A stretch of DNA of 20,388 nucleotides. It comes from Hypsibius dujardini. Its lineage: Eukaryota > Tardigrada > Eutardigrada > Parachela > Hypsibiidae. Shown one piece after another: positions 10,656-19,089 of the stretch (its first letter is position 1; each line of letters starts with the position of its first letter). A program made the translations under genes and the position numbers. The notes beneath the pieces were generated by a model. The model was not told the origin of the DNA. It saw only the letters and a list, made by a program, of their open reading frames with translations, and ran no database searches. Location of the stretch: assembly GCA_001579985.1 (NCBI GenBank), contig LRSR01011311.1:1-20388 (forward strand). The letters run 5' to 3'.

Positions 10656-11961
10656 GGCCTGTCTGTCTGCCTGTCTGTCTGTCTATTTGTCTGTGTGTCT
10701 GTGTGTGTGTCTGTCAATCTGACGGTTTAGTCCGCTCTCACTAATCTGCCTCACAGTTCAAGATAGTTCGTCGGAAGCTCAAAGCGGCAATGTACTCGGA
10801 AACATCCTCCGCCGTGGCCGAACAGGACGACATGATTTCCACCATCTCCACCTGATTCGGGTCCCTTGGGTCAATTCCGACCCAATCCGTCGTGCTGATC
10901 GGGACTAGTCGAACTTGGATTTCCCGCTGCTCAACAGCCTCGACGATGGTCTCACTCATTTCGGTCGACGACATCGCGATGTAACTGGAGCCGAGGAAAA
11001 ATCGGCCAAAGTGGTTGAGGGGAGCCGGGTCGGAGAAGACCTTCAGGTGGGCGGCCAGCTCGCTCAGGTGGACGAGCCGAGTGGAACGATGGGAATCCTC
11101 CACTTTTGTAGCGGTTAGGGATTTCTTCACCCTTGAAGGGCTCACCGTCACAGCCTTCGCCGTGTCTTTTTCCTCCTCGACTCGAGTGTGAAGAATTTCC
11201 TGACGCTCAAGCTCCGACGACACCAACACATATCTAGGAAATATCTTTCTTAGAATAGTGCTACTGACACTTGGGGAATTATTCAAGTGACGAATTGAGA
11301 ATCGCTTTTTTCGGTCTTGTCCTTACCGCTTCACATGATTCCTTCCAACGGAGAACCGACCGTCCACCTTGACGTATCCTAATTCGACGGTTCGCATGAC
11401 GGCCGTCTCGGCTGACCGCTTGCCCACGAATCCCACCAATGCCTGAATGCATTCGGTCCGAGAAAGGCCCCGTTCGCGATTGGCCTTCATCAGCTGCAGC
11501 ACGGACAGCACAAGTGTCTTCGAGGTGGTGTCCGCCTTCAGAACTGCCAACAAATGTCGCAGACCTTTATGATAGTCATCCCATTCAGATAGGGTGGCTG
11601 ATCGAATGGTACGGAATACATACGCAAGTCCTCAGGGATGACGATGCCCTCCATCTTGACGGAATCAGGGAGCGCGGCCGCTTTTCGCTTCCGTTTTTCA
11701 CTGTCAAAGAAGCCACAGGAAATCATGGGCTTTTCCACATTTTCCAGGGCAGGGTACTGCGCGACCAGGTCTGCTTTCGGGATACGGTGGGTTTGGAAGG
11801 TGGGAAAGAAACGCCTGAGCCGTCGTTTAAAATCGTCATTGTCGGTGTCCGGGAGTCCCTGAGAACACGGAGAGAAGTATCACCCTTTGGTGTACCCCAA
11901 CTGAGTGGCTGCTTGCCTATCTGTCTCTCTGTCTGTATTTCGGTCTGTGTCTGTCTGTGAC

Positions 11962-11996
<35 letters not shown>

Positions 11997-14385
11997 TTAG
12001 TCTGTCCTGTGCGACACGGCTTACATTTAAACGTGGCAACAGCATAATTGGAAAACCCGGTGACGGGGCCAGTTGAATGATTGTTTCCAGCTCGCTTAGG
12101 TGGCTTTCGACCATCGAAATCACACTGCGAGTCTTCCCCTTGAGGAAGGCATAGGTCAGGACTTGAACGGTCTTAAACTCTCCCGACACCTTGCCAAACC
12201 GGCATTTCTGTTAACACCGTTACATAAACAATGTTCAGTTCAGTCAGATACCACTACTCAGTCGCCTGACGGCGAAATAATATTTCACTCACGTGCTTCG
12301 TGATCAAGCCCAGGTTCTGGAGATTGATCACATAGCTGTGAATCTGCTTCCAATTGCGTTTCCCACGGCCAACCATCGTCCAGCCGTTGTAGACGACAAA
12401 CGCCCCGTGATGACGATGCCTACATGTCCATGACGACAAAAATTTAACTGGCAGACAACAGCGCCCCAAAACGTTGGGAAAAAATGAATACATCAAATAA
12501 ACTAAATAATAAATAAGTAATAAATTATAATAATACTAAATTGTAAATAAAATAATTTAAAATATATTAAAATAGATTTAAATAAAATATATTTAAATAT
12601 ATTTAAATAAAATAAAATAGATTTAAATAGATTTAAATTAAATAAAATTAAATATATTAAAATAGATTTAAATAAAATAAATTATGAGCAGGGTTTTTTT
12701 AAAGACTCACCTTGCTATCACCTCAAGGATAGCGTAAGCTAGTGCGGTGATGAGTTTCATCTCTTTTGCGTTGAGCTTGTCCAAGCCGAGGATACTATCG
12801 CGCGTCGCCTGAGACGCTACCAACACCAAGCGGTCTCCGTATCTAAAAAAGAAACGGAAACCAAATACGAAATAAGAAAATATCCATGTGCTGATGAAAT
12901 CTAAAATTTTTGTCAACAATGAATGAGGCATCCGATTTCCTAAGAACACGTACAAGGACTGCACCGCTGCAGCAGTCTTCTGCGAAGTTCGGACGTCCTC
13001 AGTGAAATCTTTCCGTTCGGTGAGGAACCGGCAGGATCCCCGAAGAGTCTGATCTTTCCTGAAGTACATGCCGTATGCATTCACGGGCGTCGGAGTCGAA
13101 TGCTTTTCCTGGAGGGGGGAGGACTATTTGCAGTCCTTTCATAAAGATCGGCGAGACAAGCTACCGTTTTACCTTTTCCCATCCGTGAGTGAATGTTTTG
13201 GAATCTGAAGTGACAGGAACATCAGTCAGTCAATCAATTAATCAACTATTGCATGGACGCACCTGCATAGTCATCAATCAATCAATCAATAACTGGACGC
13301 ACCTGCATAGTCATCAATCAATCAATCAATAACTGGACACACCTGCATAGTCATCAATCAATCAATCAAGCATTGATTGGACACACCTGCATAGTCATCA
13401 ATCAATCAATCAATAACTGGACGCACCTGCATAGTCATCAATCAATCAATCAACTGATGCCTGGACGCACCTGTTAGTCATTAATCAATTAATCAACCAT
13501 TGTTTGGACACACTTAAAAGCCTGTCTGACTCTCCTTACCTTTTGTCAAATCCACGGTTCCGGCAACGTCGTCATCCTCCGGATCACTGTCATCAGTCGC
13601 GCGCATTTTCGGGTCAACCGGCGCGTCCTGTGCGCAGTAGTCCTCGATATTTTTATACTCGTTCGCCGGGATGATCGGGCGTCGCTCCTTCTCCGGCAGC
13701 ATGTACAACGCGATTTCAGGCGTTTGTAGCACTAGCTTCCACACTCTTTCCCGTAAGTCCGACGCCGTTGTGTCAATCCCGGGCTCGTTTTTCCAGGCCA
13801 AAGCTTCCCGGAGACGAATCCAGAGGGTCTGCAATGTGACGCCTGAAAATGAACGTTATATCTTCACTGCTAGAATAAAATGGAACAACCGTTTTTGGAA
13901 ACGCCAATAGATCAATCAAGTAAAGCCAATCAAGTGAAAACCATGTTTGCCTAATCAATAATCAACGCGATCAAAAGTCACTTCACTTGAAAACCAACAT
14001 CCTCAATACATTTCAAACACACGTTGAAATAAAATACTTCACTTAATGCTTTTGAATTCTCTAATCAGGATAACCGACCGATTGGACTTTGGATTTCGGA
14101 GGGAAAACAAAAACTACATCAGAGAATTCGCTAATCGATCAATCAATTTAAGGTAAGCAGGTTTGATTTCGCTTAGAGTAAATCAACAAATCAAGCGAGG
14201 GAATCTACATACGACTCCAATGACCAGGCCGGTATCATCTTTCGCGTGACAGAACAGGAATCAAATGATCAACTGCGAAAGCGCTACTTACCTTCTAATC
14301 CTTCAAGTGCCACCTCTTCTAACACAAGCCTCTGCAAATCGGAATCCGATCTATATTCGGGCGTCTTGTGCGCGGAGGCCGCCAT
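4395..14385 (-). CDS. GTF3C1: General transcription factor 3C subunit 1 (TFIIIC220), B-block-binding subunit
   Basis: This is the largest TFIIIC subunit. It binds the B box of tRNA and other RNA polymerase III genes in the nucleus. Exons in transcript order: 14385-14292, 13842-13540, 13204-13173, 13108-12954, 12842-12711, 12419-12293, 12207-12025, 11858-11624, 11543-11327, 11233-10755, 10463-10269, 9935-9552, 8669-8038, 7713-7234, 6881-6510, 6245-5892, 5817-5639, 5331-5151, 4967-4395. They sum to 5,307 nt (1,768 aa) and all phases join. Segments matching animal GTF3C1 from memory: VALEGLEG near residue 24; RGSCRF/FTEDVRT and VLVASQ (about 160-205); NLGLITKH of the B-block winged helix (about 240-281); LWRLRLLHRYLLYL (exon 11); DVVAFWLEIGHAALCGL (exon 13); a Lys/Arg-rich NLS-like stretch ending exon 13; and RPW...GLEMIA/LGLIRKF near the C terminus. 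The last ~105 residues are strongly acidic. It is shorter than the roughly 2,100-residue human protein. Identity is secure; exon edges at weak donors (exons 8, 12, 14) are less so. Confidence 0.94.
4990..5130. repeat. Degenerate (GACA)n array in GTF3C1 intron 18
   Basis: Variants of GACAGACA and GGCAGACA fill most of this 183-nt intron (4968-5150). The plus strand reads GACA, so the transcript carries TGTC. Confidence 0.8.
5429..5624. repeat. (GTCT)n / (CTGC)n array in GTF3C1 intron 17
   Basis: A near-pure TGTC run covers about 5501-5540 and switches to a pure CCTG run to about 5574. Degenerate flanks lie on both sides. The intron is 5332-5638. Open frames reading Cys-Leu-Ser-Val repeats arise because the 4-bp unit lacks stops in every frame. 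Confidence 0.9.
6305..6465. repeat. Degenerate (GACA)n array in GTF3C1 intron 15
   Basis: GACAGACAGACA with GATA and AATA variants occupies most of the intron 6246-6509. The flanking exons join in phase 0 across it. Confidence 0.85.
6935..7203. repeat. Degenerate (GACA)n array in GTF3C1 intron 14
   Basis: GACAGATAGACAGACA-type sequence fills the intron 6882-7233 up to about 30 bp from the donor of exon 14. Confidence 0.85.
7765..8030. repeat. Degenerate (GACA)n array in GTF3C1 intron 13
   Basis: The array spans nearly the whole intron 7714-8037. On the sense strand the donor of exon 13 (GTTTGTCT) runs almost directly into GTTTGTTTGTCTGTCTG repeat, so donor and repeat share sequence. Confidence 0.85.
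8700..9470. repeat. Long degenerate (GACA)n tract with a 68-bp duplication, GTF3C1 intron 12
   Basis: This is the longest intron of the gene (8670-9551, 882 nt) and is almost all GACA, AACA and GGCA variants. Within it 9291-9358 and 9359-9426 are two head-to-tail copies of a 68-bp segment. They differ mainly at AGGCATGCACGC versus AGGCCGGCACGC, which indicates a recent tandem duplication. Confidence 0.85.
9936..10268 (-). other. GTF3C1 intron 11, no repeat array seen
   Basis: This 333-nt intron has donor GTAAAT and acceptor TTATCAG on the minus strand. It is AT-rich unique-looking sequence. The small minus-strand frame at 10039-10224 has no recognisable features and lies inside the intron. 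Confidence 0.6.
10505..10732. repeat. (GTCT)n array in GTF3C1 intron 10
   Basis: Plus-strand (CTGT)n runs for most of 10557-10650 with only a few interruptions, and has CTGC-type flanks. The intron is 10464-10754. Confidence 0.9.
11910..12003. repeat. (GTCT)n array in GTF3C1 intron 7
   Basis: A near-pure CTGT run covers about 11960-11995 inside the 166-nt intron 11859-12024. This is the smallest intron in the gene carrying such an array. Confidence 0.88.
12496..12690. repeat. AT-rich TTTAAATA-type tract in GTF3C1 intron 5
   Basis: Repeated ATAGATTTAAATAAAATA and ATATTTAAATA words fill the middle of the intron 12420-12710. They resemble in composition the AT-rich minisatellite at 898-1050. 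Confidence 0.7.
13255..13510. repeat. 40-44-bp minisatellite in GTF3C1 intron 2, six copies
   Basis: Units begin GGACGCACCTGCATAGTC or GGACACACCTG at 13255, 13295, 13335, 13379, 13419 and 13463, with a partial start at 13506. Each contains an (ATCA)3-4 block. The intron is 13205-13539. On the transcript strand each of the first five units presents TATGCAGGTGCGTCC or TATGCAGGTGTGTCC, a 3'-splice-like CAG joined to a 5'-splice-like GTG[C/T]GT. Confidence 0.92.
13843..14291 (-). other. GTF3C1 intron 1
   Basis: This 449-nt intron has donor GTAAGT and acceptor TTTTCAG, phase 1, so G + GC makes the Gly of LEGLEG. It contains scattered ATCAATCAA words but no organised array. Confidence 0.75.
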
Positions 14386-14388
14386 CTT
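14378..14388 (-). promoter_or_regulatory. YY1-type motif AAGATGGCGGC over the GTF3C1 start codon
   Basis: The minus strand reads AAGATGGCGGC, an exact match to the widely reported YY1 consensus found at the start of many housekeeping genes. It embeds the initiator ATG (14385-14383). The DARS2 start context TTATGGCGC on the other side keeps only the ATGGCG core. Confidence 0.5.
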
Positions 14389-14703
14389 TGGTGCAAAAAA
14401 TAAAACCTCAAGTAATGTTTATATCGCACAAAATCGGCCTAAGAATAGGTTGCTGCTTGAAAAAAGACTTCACAATTGTTGTACATCCACTACGAACTCG
14501 CGCAAGCGCAGGGAAGACGTCGCCGGAGAATGGAAAACTTTTTTGTTCGTTTTAACTTGTGTGCGTTTCGCAAATGCGCAGGTCTGCGCTCTGCACAATC
14601 CCTCGATTCTTCATGTGTAACGCGCACAATGCGCAACGCTCAAGCAGCAGCTGCTGACGAAATCGTTATTCCATCGCTCTATTTTTTCAGCTCGGAATAG
14701 ATT
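14386..14703. promoter_or_regulatory. Candidate bidirectional promoter, GTF3C1 / DARS2
   Basis: Only 318 bp separate the two divergent start codons. The plus strand holds several GCGCA words of NRF1-like type: CGCGCAAGCGCAGG at 14499-14512, ATGCGCAGG at 14574-14582, and ACGCGCACAATGCGCAACG at about 14619-14637. A CCGGAGAA resembling an ETS core lies near 14523. No convincing TATA box is seen for either side. A strong 3'-splice-like tract (CTATTTTTTCAG, ending 14690) lies 13 nt before the DARS2 ATG, so part of this region may be 5' UTR intron or a trans-splice acceptor. Open frames crossing it lack recognisable protein features. Confidence 0.6.
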
Positions 14704-17700
14704 ATGGCGCTGCTCCGCGCATTCACATCCATTGTCCCGAATTCGGCAAGAATTATTACACCGGAGATTACTTTCGGTTGTAGAAGATCGTCAACTTATA
14801 CGGAGAATCTGCGCAGCGAGCTCTGTGGGAGGTCTGTCTCTTCAGTGTTTGCTTGATTGATGAATTAAGCATGCAGTAACTATACTGATTACAGCGTATT
14901 GATGGATTGATTGATTGATTGACTGATTGACTGATTGACTATTTGCGGATTTCCTTTCAGAATTGGCGCGACTTGCGTTGGCAATGAAGTATCGCTCTGC
15001 GGATGGCTCCACAAAAAGCGCCTGGATAAATTCTGGGTCCTTCGCGATTGGACGGGGACGGTGCAGGTATTTTTCGACGATGCAAGCGGAGTGAAATTGC
15101 CGGCGGAAGCAGTGCCGCATGAGAGCGTCATCAGAGTTCGCGGTGTGGTGCGACCGCGTCCGCTGGACCAACAACGTTCCGACAGTCACACAGGAGTAGT
15201 TGAAGTTCATGCCACAAATGTGGAAGTTTTAAATGCGGTAAAAGGATCGCTACCGTTTTCGCCACTGGATCGCAAGGTGGGAGATTTACTTGGAGTTGAA
15301 TCGGTTGATTGATTGATCGATTGATTGGTTCGCTTGGCTTTTAGTGTTGCTTGTGGTTGTGAATCTTTTGCCATGGCGGGAATAAGTTGATTATTTTTTA
15401 ATTAATTTGTTTGAAAAGGGTTAGAAGAAATATTTTTTTCAATTCGCCAATTTTTTCAGAAAATTTGAATATGCAGGCACGATATTAGTATTCGTTACCT
15501 GTTAATATTTGATATAATATTATTTTCATGTAATTAAAATTTACTTAGAATTTTTTAGTATTCAATAAATTTAATATTCCCGGTAATTCTGATTTCAGGT
15601 CTCTGAACCTGTTCGCCTATTCCACCGATATCTGGATTTCCGGACGACGTCCATGCAAGTAAGACCCTCCCCTTCTCCGAGACGAAATCTTACCGTTGGG
15701 TTATTTTTCTCAACATAATTCTGTCTGTATTGGTAATTACGGCAGGCGAATCTGCGACTTCGTTCCACGCTGATGATGAAGATGCGTCAGTTCCTGCACG
15801 ACCACAACGAATTTGTCGATGTGGAAACACCTTACTTGTTTCGTCGGACGCCGGGCGGAGCGCGGGAGTTTCTCGTGCCGTCGCAGCAGTACGGGAAGTT
15901 TTATTCCCTGACACAGAGCCCGCAGCAGTTCAAGCAGCTCCTGATGGTCGGAGGCATTGACCGGTACTTCCAGGCACGTATTGAATCCCGATGATGTTGT
16001 GCTTCTATATCTGTCAGATTACAGGTCTGTCTGTCTACCTGTCTGACTGGCTGCCTATCTGCCTGTCTGACTGGCTGTCTATCTACCTGTCTGACTGGCT
16101 GCCTGTCTGTTTGTCTGACTGGCTGTCTGTCTATTTGCCTGTCTGCTTACCTGCCTGTTTGTCTGCCGACCCTAGTCAATCAATCACGCCGCACGAAGTT
16201 CTTCGAGCAACCTATTTCCATTTCAGATTGCTCGATGTTTTCGGGACGAGACCAATAACCCAGAAAAACAACCGGAATTTACCCAGTTAGACATGGAGAT
16301 GTCCTTCATCGACATGGACTCCATAATGCGTCTCATCGAAAACTTAGTCGCCTTTTCATGGCCGGTTCAACTCGGTGATCCACCAGCTCAACCATTTCCC
16401 CGCATGACCTACCAAGACGCCATGAATTTCTACGGTACCGACAAACCAGACACCCGTTTCGAGCTGAAATTCCGCGACTTGACGGCCTTTTCCCGCACCA
16501 ACGGACTCTTTACTGCACTACTGGAAGATCCGGCCACCACGGCCCGGGCATTCGTCGCACCGCAAGGCGGACAGTTCTGCCGGAGCAAATTCCAAAAGCT
16601 GATGCAAGTTTTGATCCAGCAGGAACACCCCGGTGTCGCGCTAGCGTTTATCAGGGTCGATGAGAGCGGGAAAATTGCGGCGACCAAATTGACGGCGGAA
16701 GTGCAGGCGGGTTTGTTAGAGGCGACGGGAGCATCGGCGAACGACTTAGTAGTCATTTGTGTGGGAAAGGGGGAGGCGTGTTTGAAAGCGTTGGGAAGGG
16801 TCCGCTTGGAGACGGCTGATCAGCTTCAAGCGAATGGGCAAGAAGTCCGAGCGAAAGGTTTGTTTCTTTGTTTCTCTACAATATTCGCCTGTTTTGTCTG
16901 GTCATCCTTGCGCTTTTCTACCTGAGTGGTTATTGTTCATTGGAATAATAGAATACTTGTCTGACTGTCAATCCTTGTAATCTTTCCCTATTGTGACAAA
17001 GTACATTTTATTCCCTCTTGATTCACTATGCTAAATGTGTCGTGAGTTTGTTGAATATTCGTAGAGCTGGGTCTTTGCTCGTCTGCCCGTCCGTTTATCT
17101 GTCTTGTCTATCTGTCTCGCTATTTGTCGCTTTTCAGTTTGTCTGTCTGTTTATCTATTTGTCTCTCTGTCCGCCGAATTGTCTGCCTGTCTGCCTATCT
17201 GTTTATTTATCTGCCTATTTGTCTGTTTGCCTGTCTGTTTGCCTATCTGTCTGTTTGCCTGTCTGTTTGTCTGTCTGTTTGTCTGTCTGTTTGTCTGCCT
17301 GTCTGTTTAGTTGTCTAACTATCTGTCTGCCTCCCTATGTGCCAGCAGAACTGCATCTTTTTTCTAGACTAAGAGAATGCCTGTAATTCAGTCTGTTTCT
17401 CGTCAGTGAGAACAGTAGTAACCCTACCGTCCTAATACTAACGTAGGATTAGTTTAGTTATCTATTGTCTGTTTGTCTGTCTGTAGGTCATGCGGACGCC
17501 AGTCTGTCTGCCTGATGGTCTGCTTGTCCCGCTTTCCTTTGTTTCGATTTAGTTTAGCGTCTGTGTCTCTGCGAGTAAGATGGCTCTCTGTCTGCCCATC
17601 AATCCATCTCTCCATTTTTAATTTTGTTAACTGCGATCCTTATTTTCCAGACAAAAAGTTCGAATTCTTATGGGTAGTGGACTTTCCACTCTTCGAAGCC

Positions 17701-18216
17701 ACCACTGACCCGACCACTGGTACCACGACCTGGTCCTCCGCTCATCACCCCTTCACCGCACCAATGCCAGAAGACGCAGCGCTGCTCAATCAACCGGACC
17801 GCTTGAGCGAGATTCGCGGCCAGCACTACGACCTCGTCCTCAACGGCTCCGAAGTCGGCGGCGGCTCCATCCGCGTCCACAGCGGCGAAATGCAACGCCA
17901 CATCCTCTCGCTGCTGAAGATCGATCCGACCGAGCTGAACCACCTGCTGACAGCCCTCGACAGCGGCTGTCCCCCGCACGGCGGCATCGCCTTGGGCCTA
18001 GATCGCCTTGTCAGCATCTACGCCGGGACGACCAGCATCCGCGATGTCATTGCCTTCCCGAAGACTACCTCGGGGAATGATCTCATGGGCTCGGCGCCCT
18101 GCCGCGTCCCGAAGGATCAGCTGGACTTTTATAATATTGCTTGTACGAGGAATCCCTCGGCTGTTGATGCTCGAGATGATGTGATTGTTAAGGCGAAACG
18201 TTCGGTCGGCGTGTAA
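14704..18216 (+). CDS. DARS2: Aspartyl-tRNA synthetase, mitochondrial
   Basis: This class IIb synthetase attaches Asp to mitochondrial tRNA-Asp in the matrix. Exons: 14704-14831, 14961-15276, 15599-15658, 15746-15973, 16227-16857, 17651-18216. They total 1,929 nt (642 aa, close to the human 645), and all junction phases agree. Residues 1 to about 35 are Arg/Ser-rich with few acids, as in a mitochondrial presequence. An OB-fold anticodon-binding domain follows ([20 protein letters not shown]). Then come [20 protein letters not shown] (motif 1 region), motif 2 [11 protein letters not shown] with the [12 protein letters not shown] block, a bacterial-type GAD insertion after [10 protein letters not shown], and [26 protein letters not shown] and motif 3 GIALGLDRL (about residue 565). 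The start is the first ATG in frame with the presequence. Intron 4 appears to begin GC (CAG/GCACGT) and splits motif 2. Bacterial-type GAD architecture plus the presequence separates it from cytosolic AspRS. Confidence 0.96.
14895..14940. repeat. (GATT)n run in DARS2 intron 1
   Basis: GATTGATTGATTGACTGATTGACTGATT lies within the 129-nt intron 14832-14960, whose donor is GTCTGT and acceptor TTTCCTTTCAG. Confidence 0.85.
15277..15598 (+). other. DARS2 intron 2
   Basis: This 322-nt AT-rich intron has a GTGGGA donor and a TTCTGATTTCAG acceptor, phase 0. A short GATT run lies at 15303-15325. Nothing else is recognised. Confidence 0.75.
15974..16226 (+). other. DARS2 intron 4, probable GC-AG intron with 24-bp higher-order repeat
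   Basis: Exon 4 must end at CAG (15971-15973) to join ATT GCT CGA in frame and rebuild motif 2 ([11 protein letters not shown]). The bases after it are GCACGT, so the donor is GC, not GT. The nearest GT (15978-15979) would add 4 nt and break the frame. The acceptor is CCATTTCAG. Inside, a GTCT array (about 16024-16166) has a 24-bp sub-period: GTCTGACTGG recurs at 16041, 16065, 16089 and 16113. Confidence 0.8.
17080..17535. repeat. Degenerate (GTCT)n tracts in DARS2 intron 5
   Basis: TGTCTGTTTGTCTG-type repeat is dense at 17090-17335 and again at 17460-17530 inside the 793-nt intron 16858-17650 (donor GTTTGT, acceptor TATTTTCCAG). Cys/Leu/Ser/Val-rich open frames across it are repeat artefacts. 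Confidence 0.85.
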
Positions 18217-19089
18217 GAGATCGCTCACGTGTGTCCGGGAACGATTGGTTCAGTTTCACTTTTTCTGGCTAATATATTCTCTGACCTAATCAATTTGCAC
18301 ACACCAATAATGAAATGCTTGCAGCTTTACTGGTATTTCATTCATCACAACGAAATTCCTTCACGATCGACATCTGTTCGTTCGCTGTTTTAGATTTGTT
18401 CCGTAATTTGTTCCCAGCAGCACTATAACGATCTGTTCCTTTTCTCGATCTGTTCCTTTTCTTCATGTGTAGTCGGATCGAGGGAAAAGTTTGGCTAAGG
18501 AAATTAGTACAGTGCCGGGCGGCTTCCAGTTCGAGAACATTTTTGAGCACTCGGTGAACGTAAAAAGCTCAGCGCTTCGCCGGCAGGTTCCAACAACCTT
18601 AACCAGAAGGAACAAAAACTCTTACCGTTAATGGTATGAATCAATCAATCGATGCAAACAATACTACCAAACCTTGAAGTAATCTTTTCAACTAGGCAAT
18701 CAATTAATCGACCGCACGAACTAATATTAAGCAATACGACTTATTCCGTTGTCCCGTTCACGCGCGAATAAGTCCTACTCTTTTGGGCAATCAATTAATG
18801 AATCAACCGAACAGTAATCAAGCAATGTTTGGGCAATCAAACAATCAAGCTATCGGCAATCAATCAGCAATCGGCAATCAAACAATCAAGCAATCGGCCA
18901 TGTTCGTGTGCGACCATTCGAATAAGTCCTATTCGTTCCCCAATCAATCAATCAATCAATCAATCAATCGATCGATAGATTTACACTGGAGGCTGGACAA
19001 ATTAATTTTTTTTTATCTCGCAACGCTCGTGCAGCTTTAATGGTCTTCTCAATCTTCCCTGGCCTTTCTTTCAGCTCCCTTTATTCAGT
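18217..19089. other. Spacer between DARS2 and PIH1D1
   Basis: It holds the DARS2 3' UTR and the PIH1D1 promoter, though I see no canonical AATAAA. A tandem GATCTGTTCCTTTTCT duplication lies near 18429-18465. AATAAGTCCTA(C/T)TC recurs near 18767 and 18920. Small open frames here (18338-18550 minus, 18783-19040 plus) show no domain and the second is repeat-derived. Two pyrimidine-rich AG sites (near 19073 and 19088) precede the PIH1D1 ATG. Confidence 0.5.
18783..18970. repeat. (CAAT/AATC)n degenerate repeat
   Basis: GGCAATCAAACAATCAAGC and GGCAATCAATCAGCAATC words recur here, and the block ends in a clean (CAAT)n run at about 18940-18968. It reads as an Asn/Gln/Ser-rich open frame on the plus strand, which I treat as an artefact. 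Confidence 0.85.

Noticed and set aside
11544-11564. A 21-nt GTCTGC...TTGGCAG apparent mini-intron in GTF3C1
   Set aside because: Its length is a multiple of three, so the upstream frame would run straight into TGA. The 80-nt intron 11544-11623 with GTATGT donor gives the correct phase.
13255-13510. CRISPR-like array (also 19385-19605)
   Set aside because: Units are contiguous tandem copies without unique spacers, sit in introns of animal genes and have no cas genes nearby.
14246-14700. Plus-strand open frames across GTF3C1 exon 1 and the divergent spacer
   Set aside because: They overlap the well-supported first exon of GTF3C1 on the opposite strand and show no domain or codon-level support.
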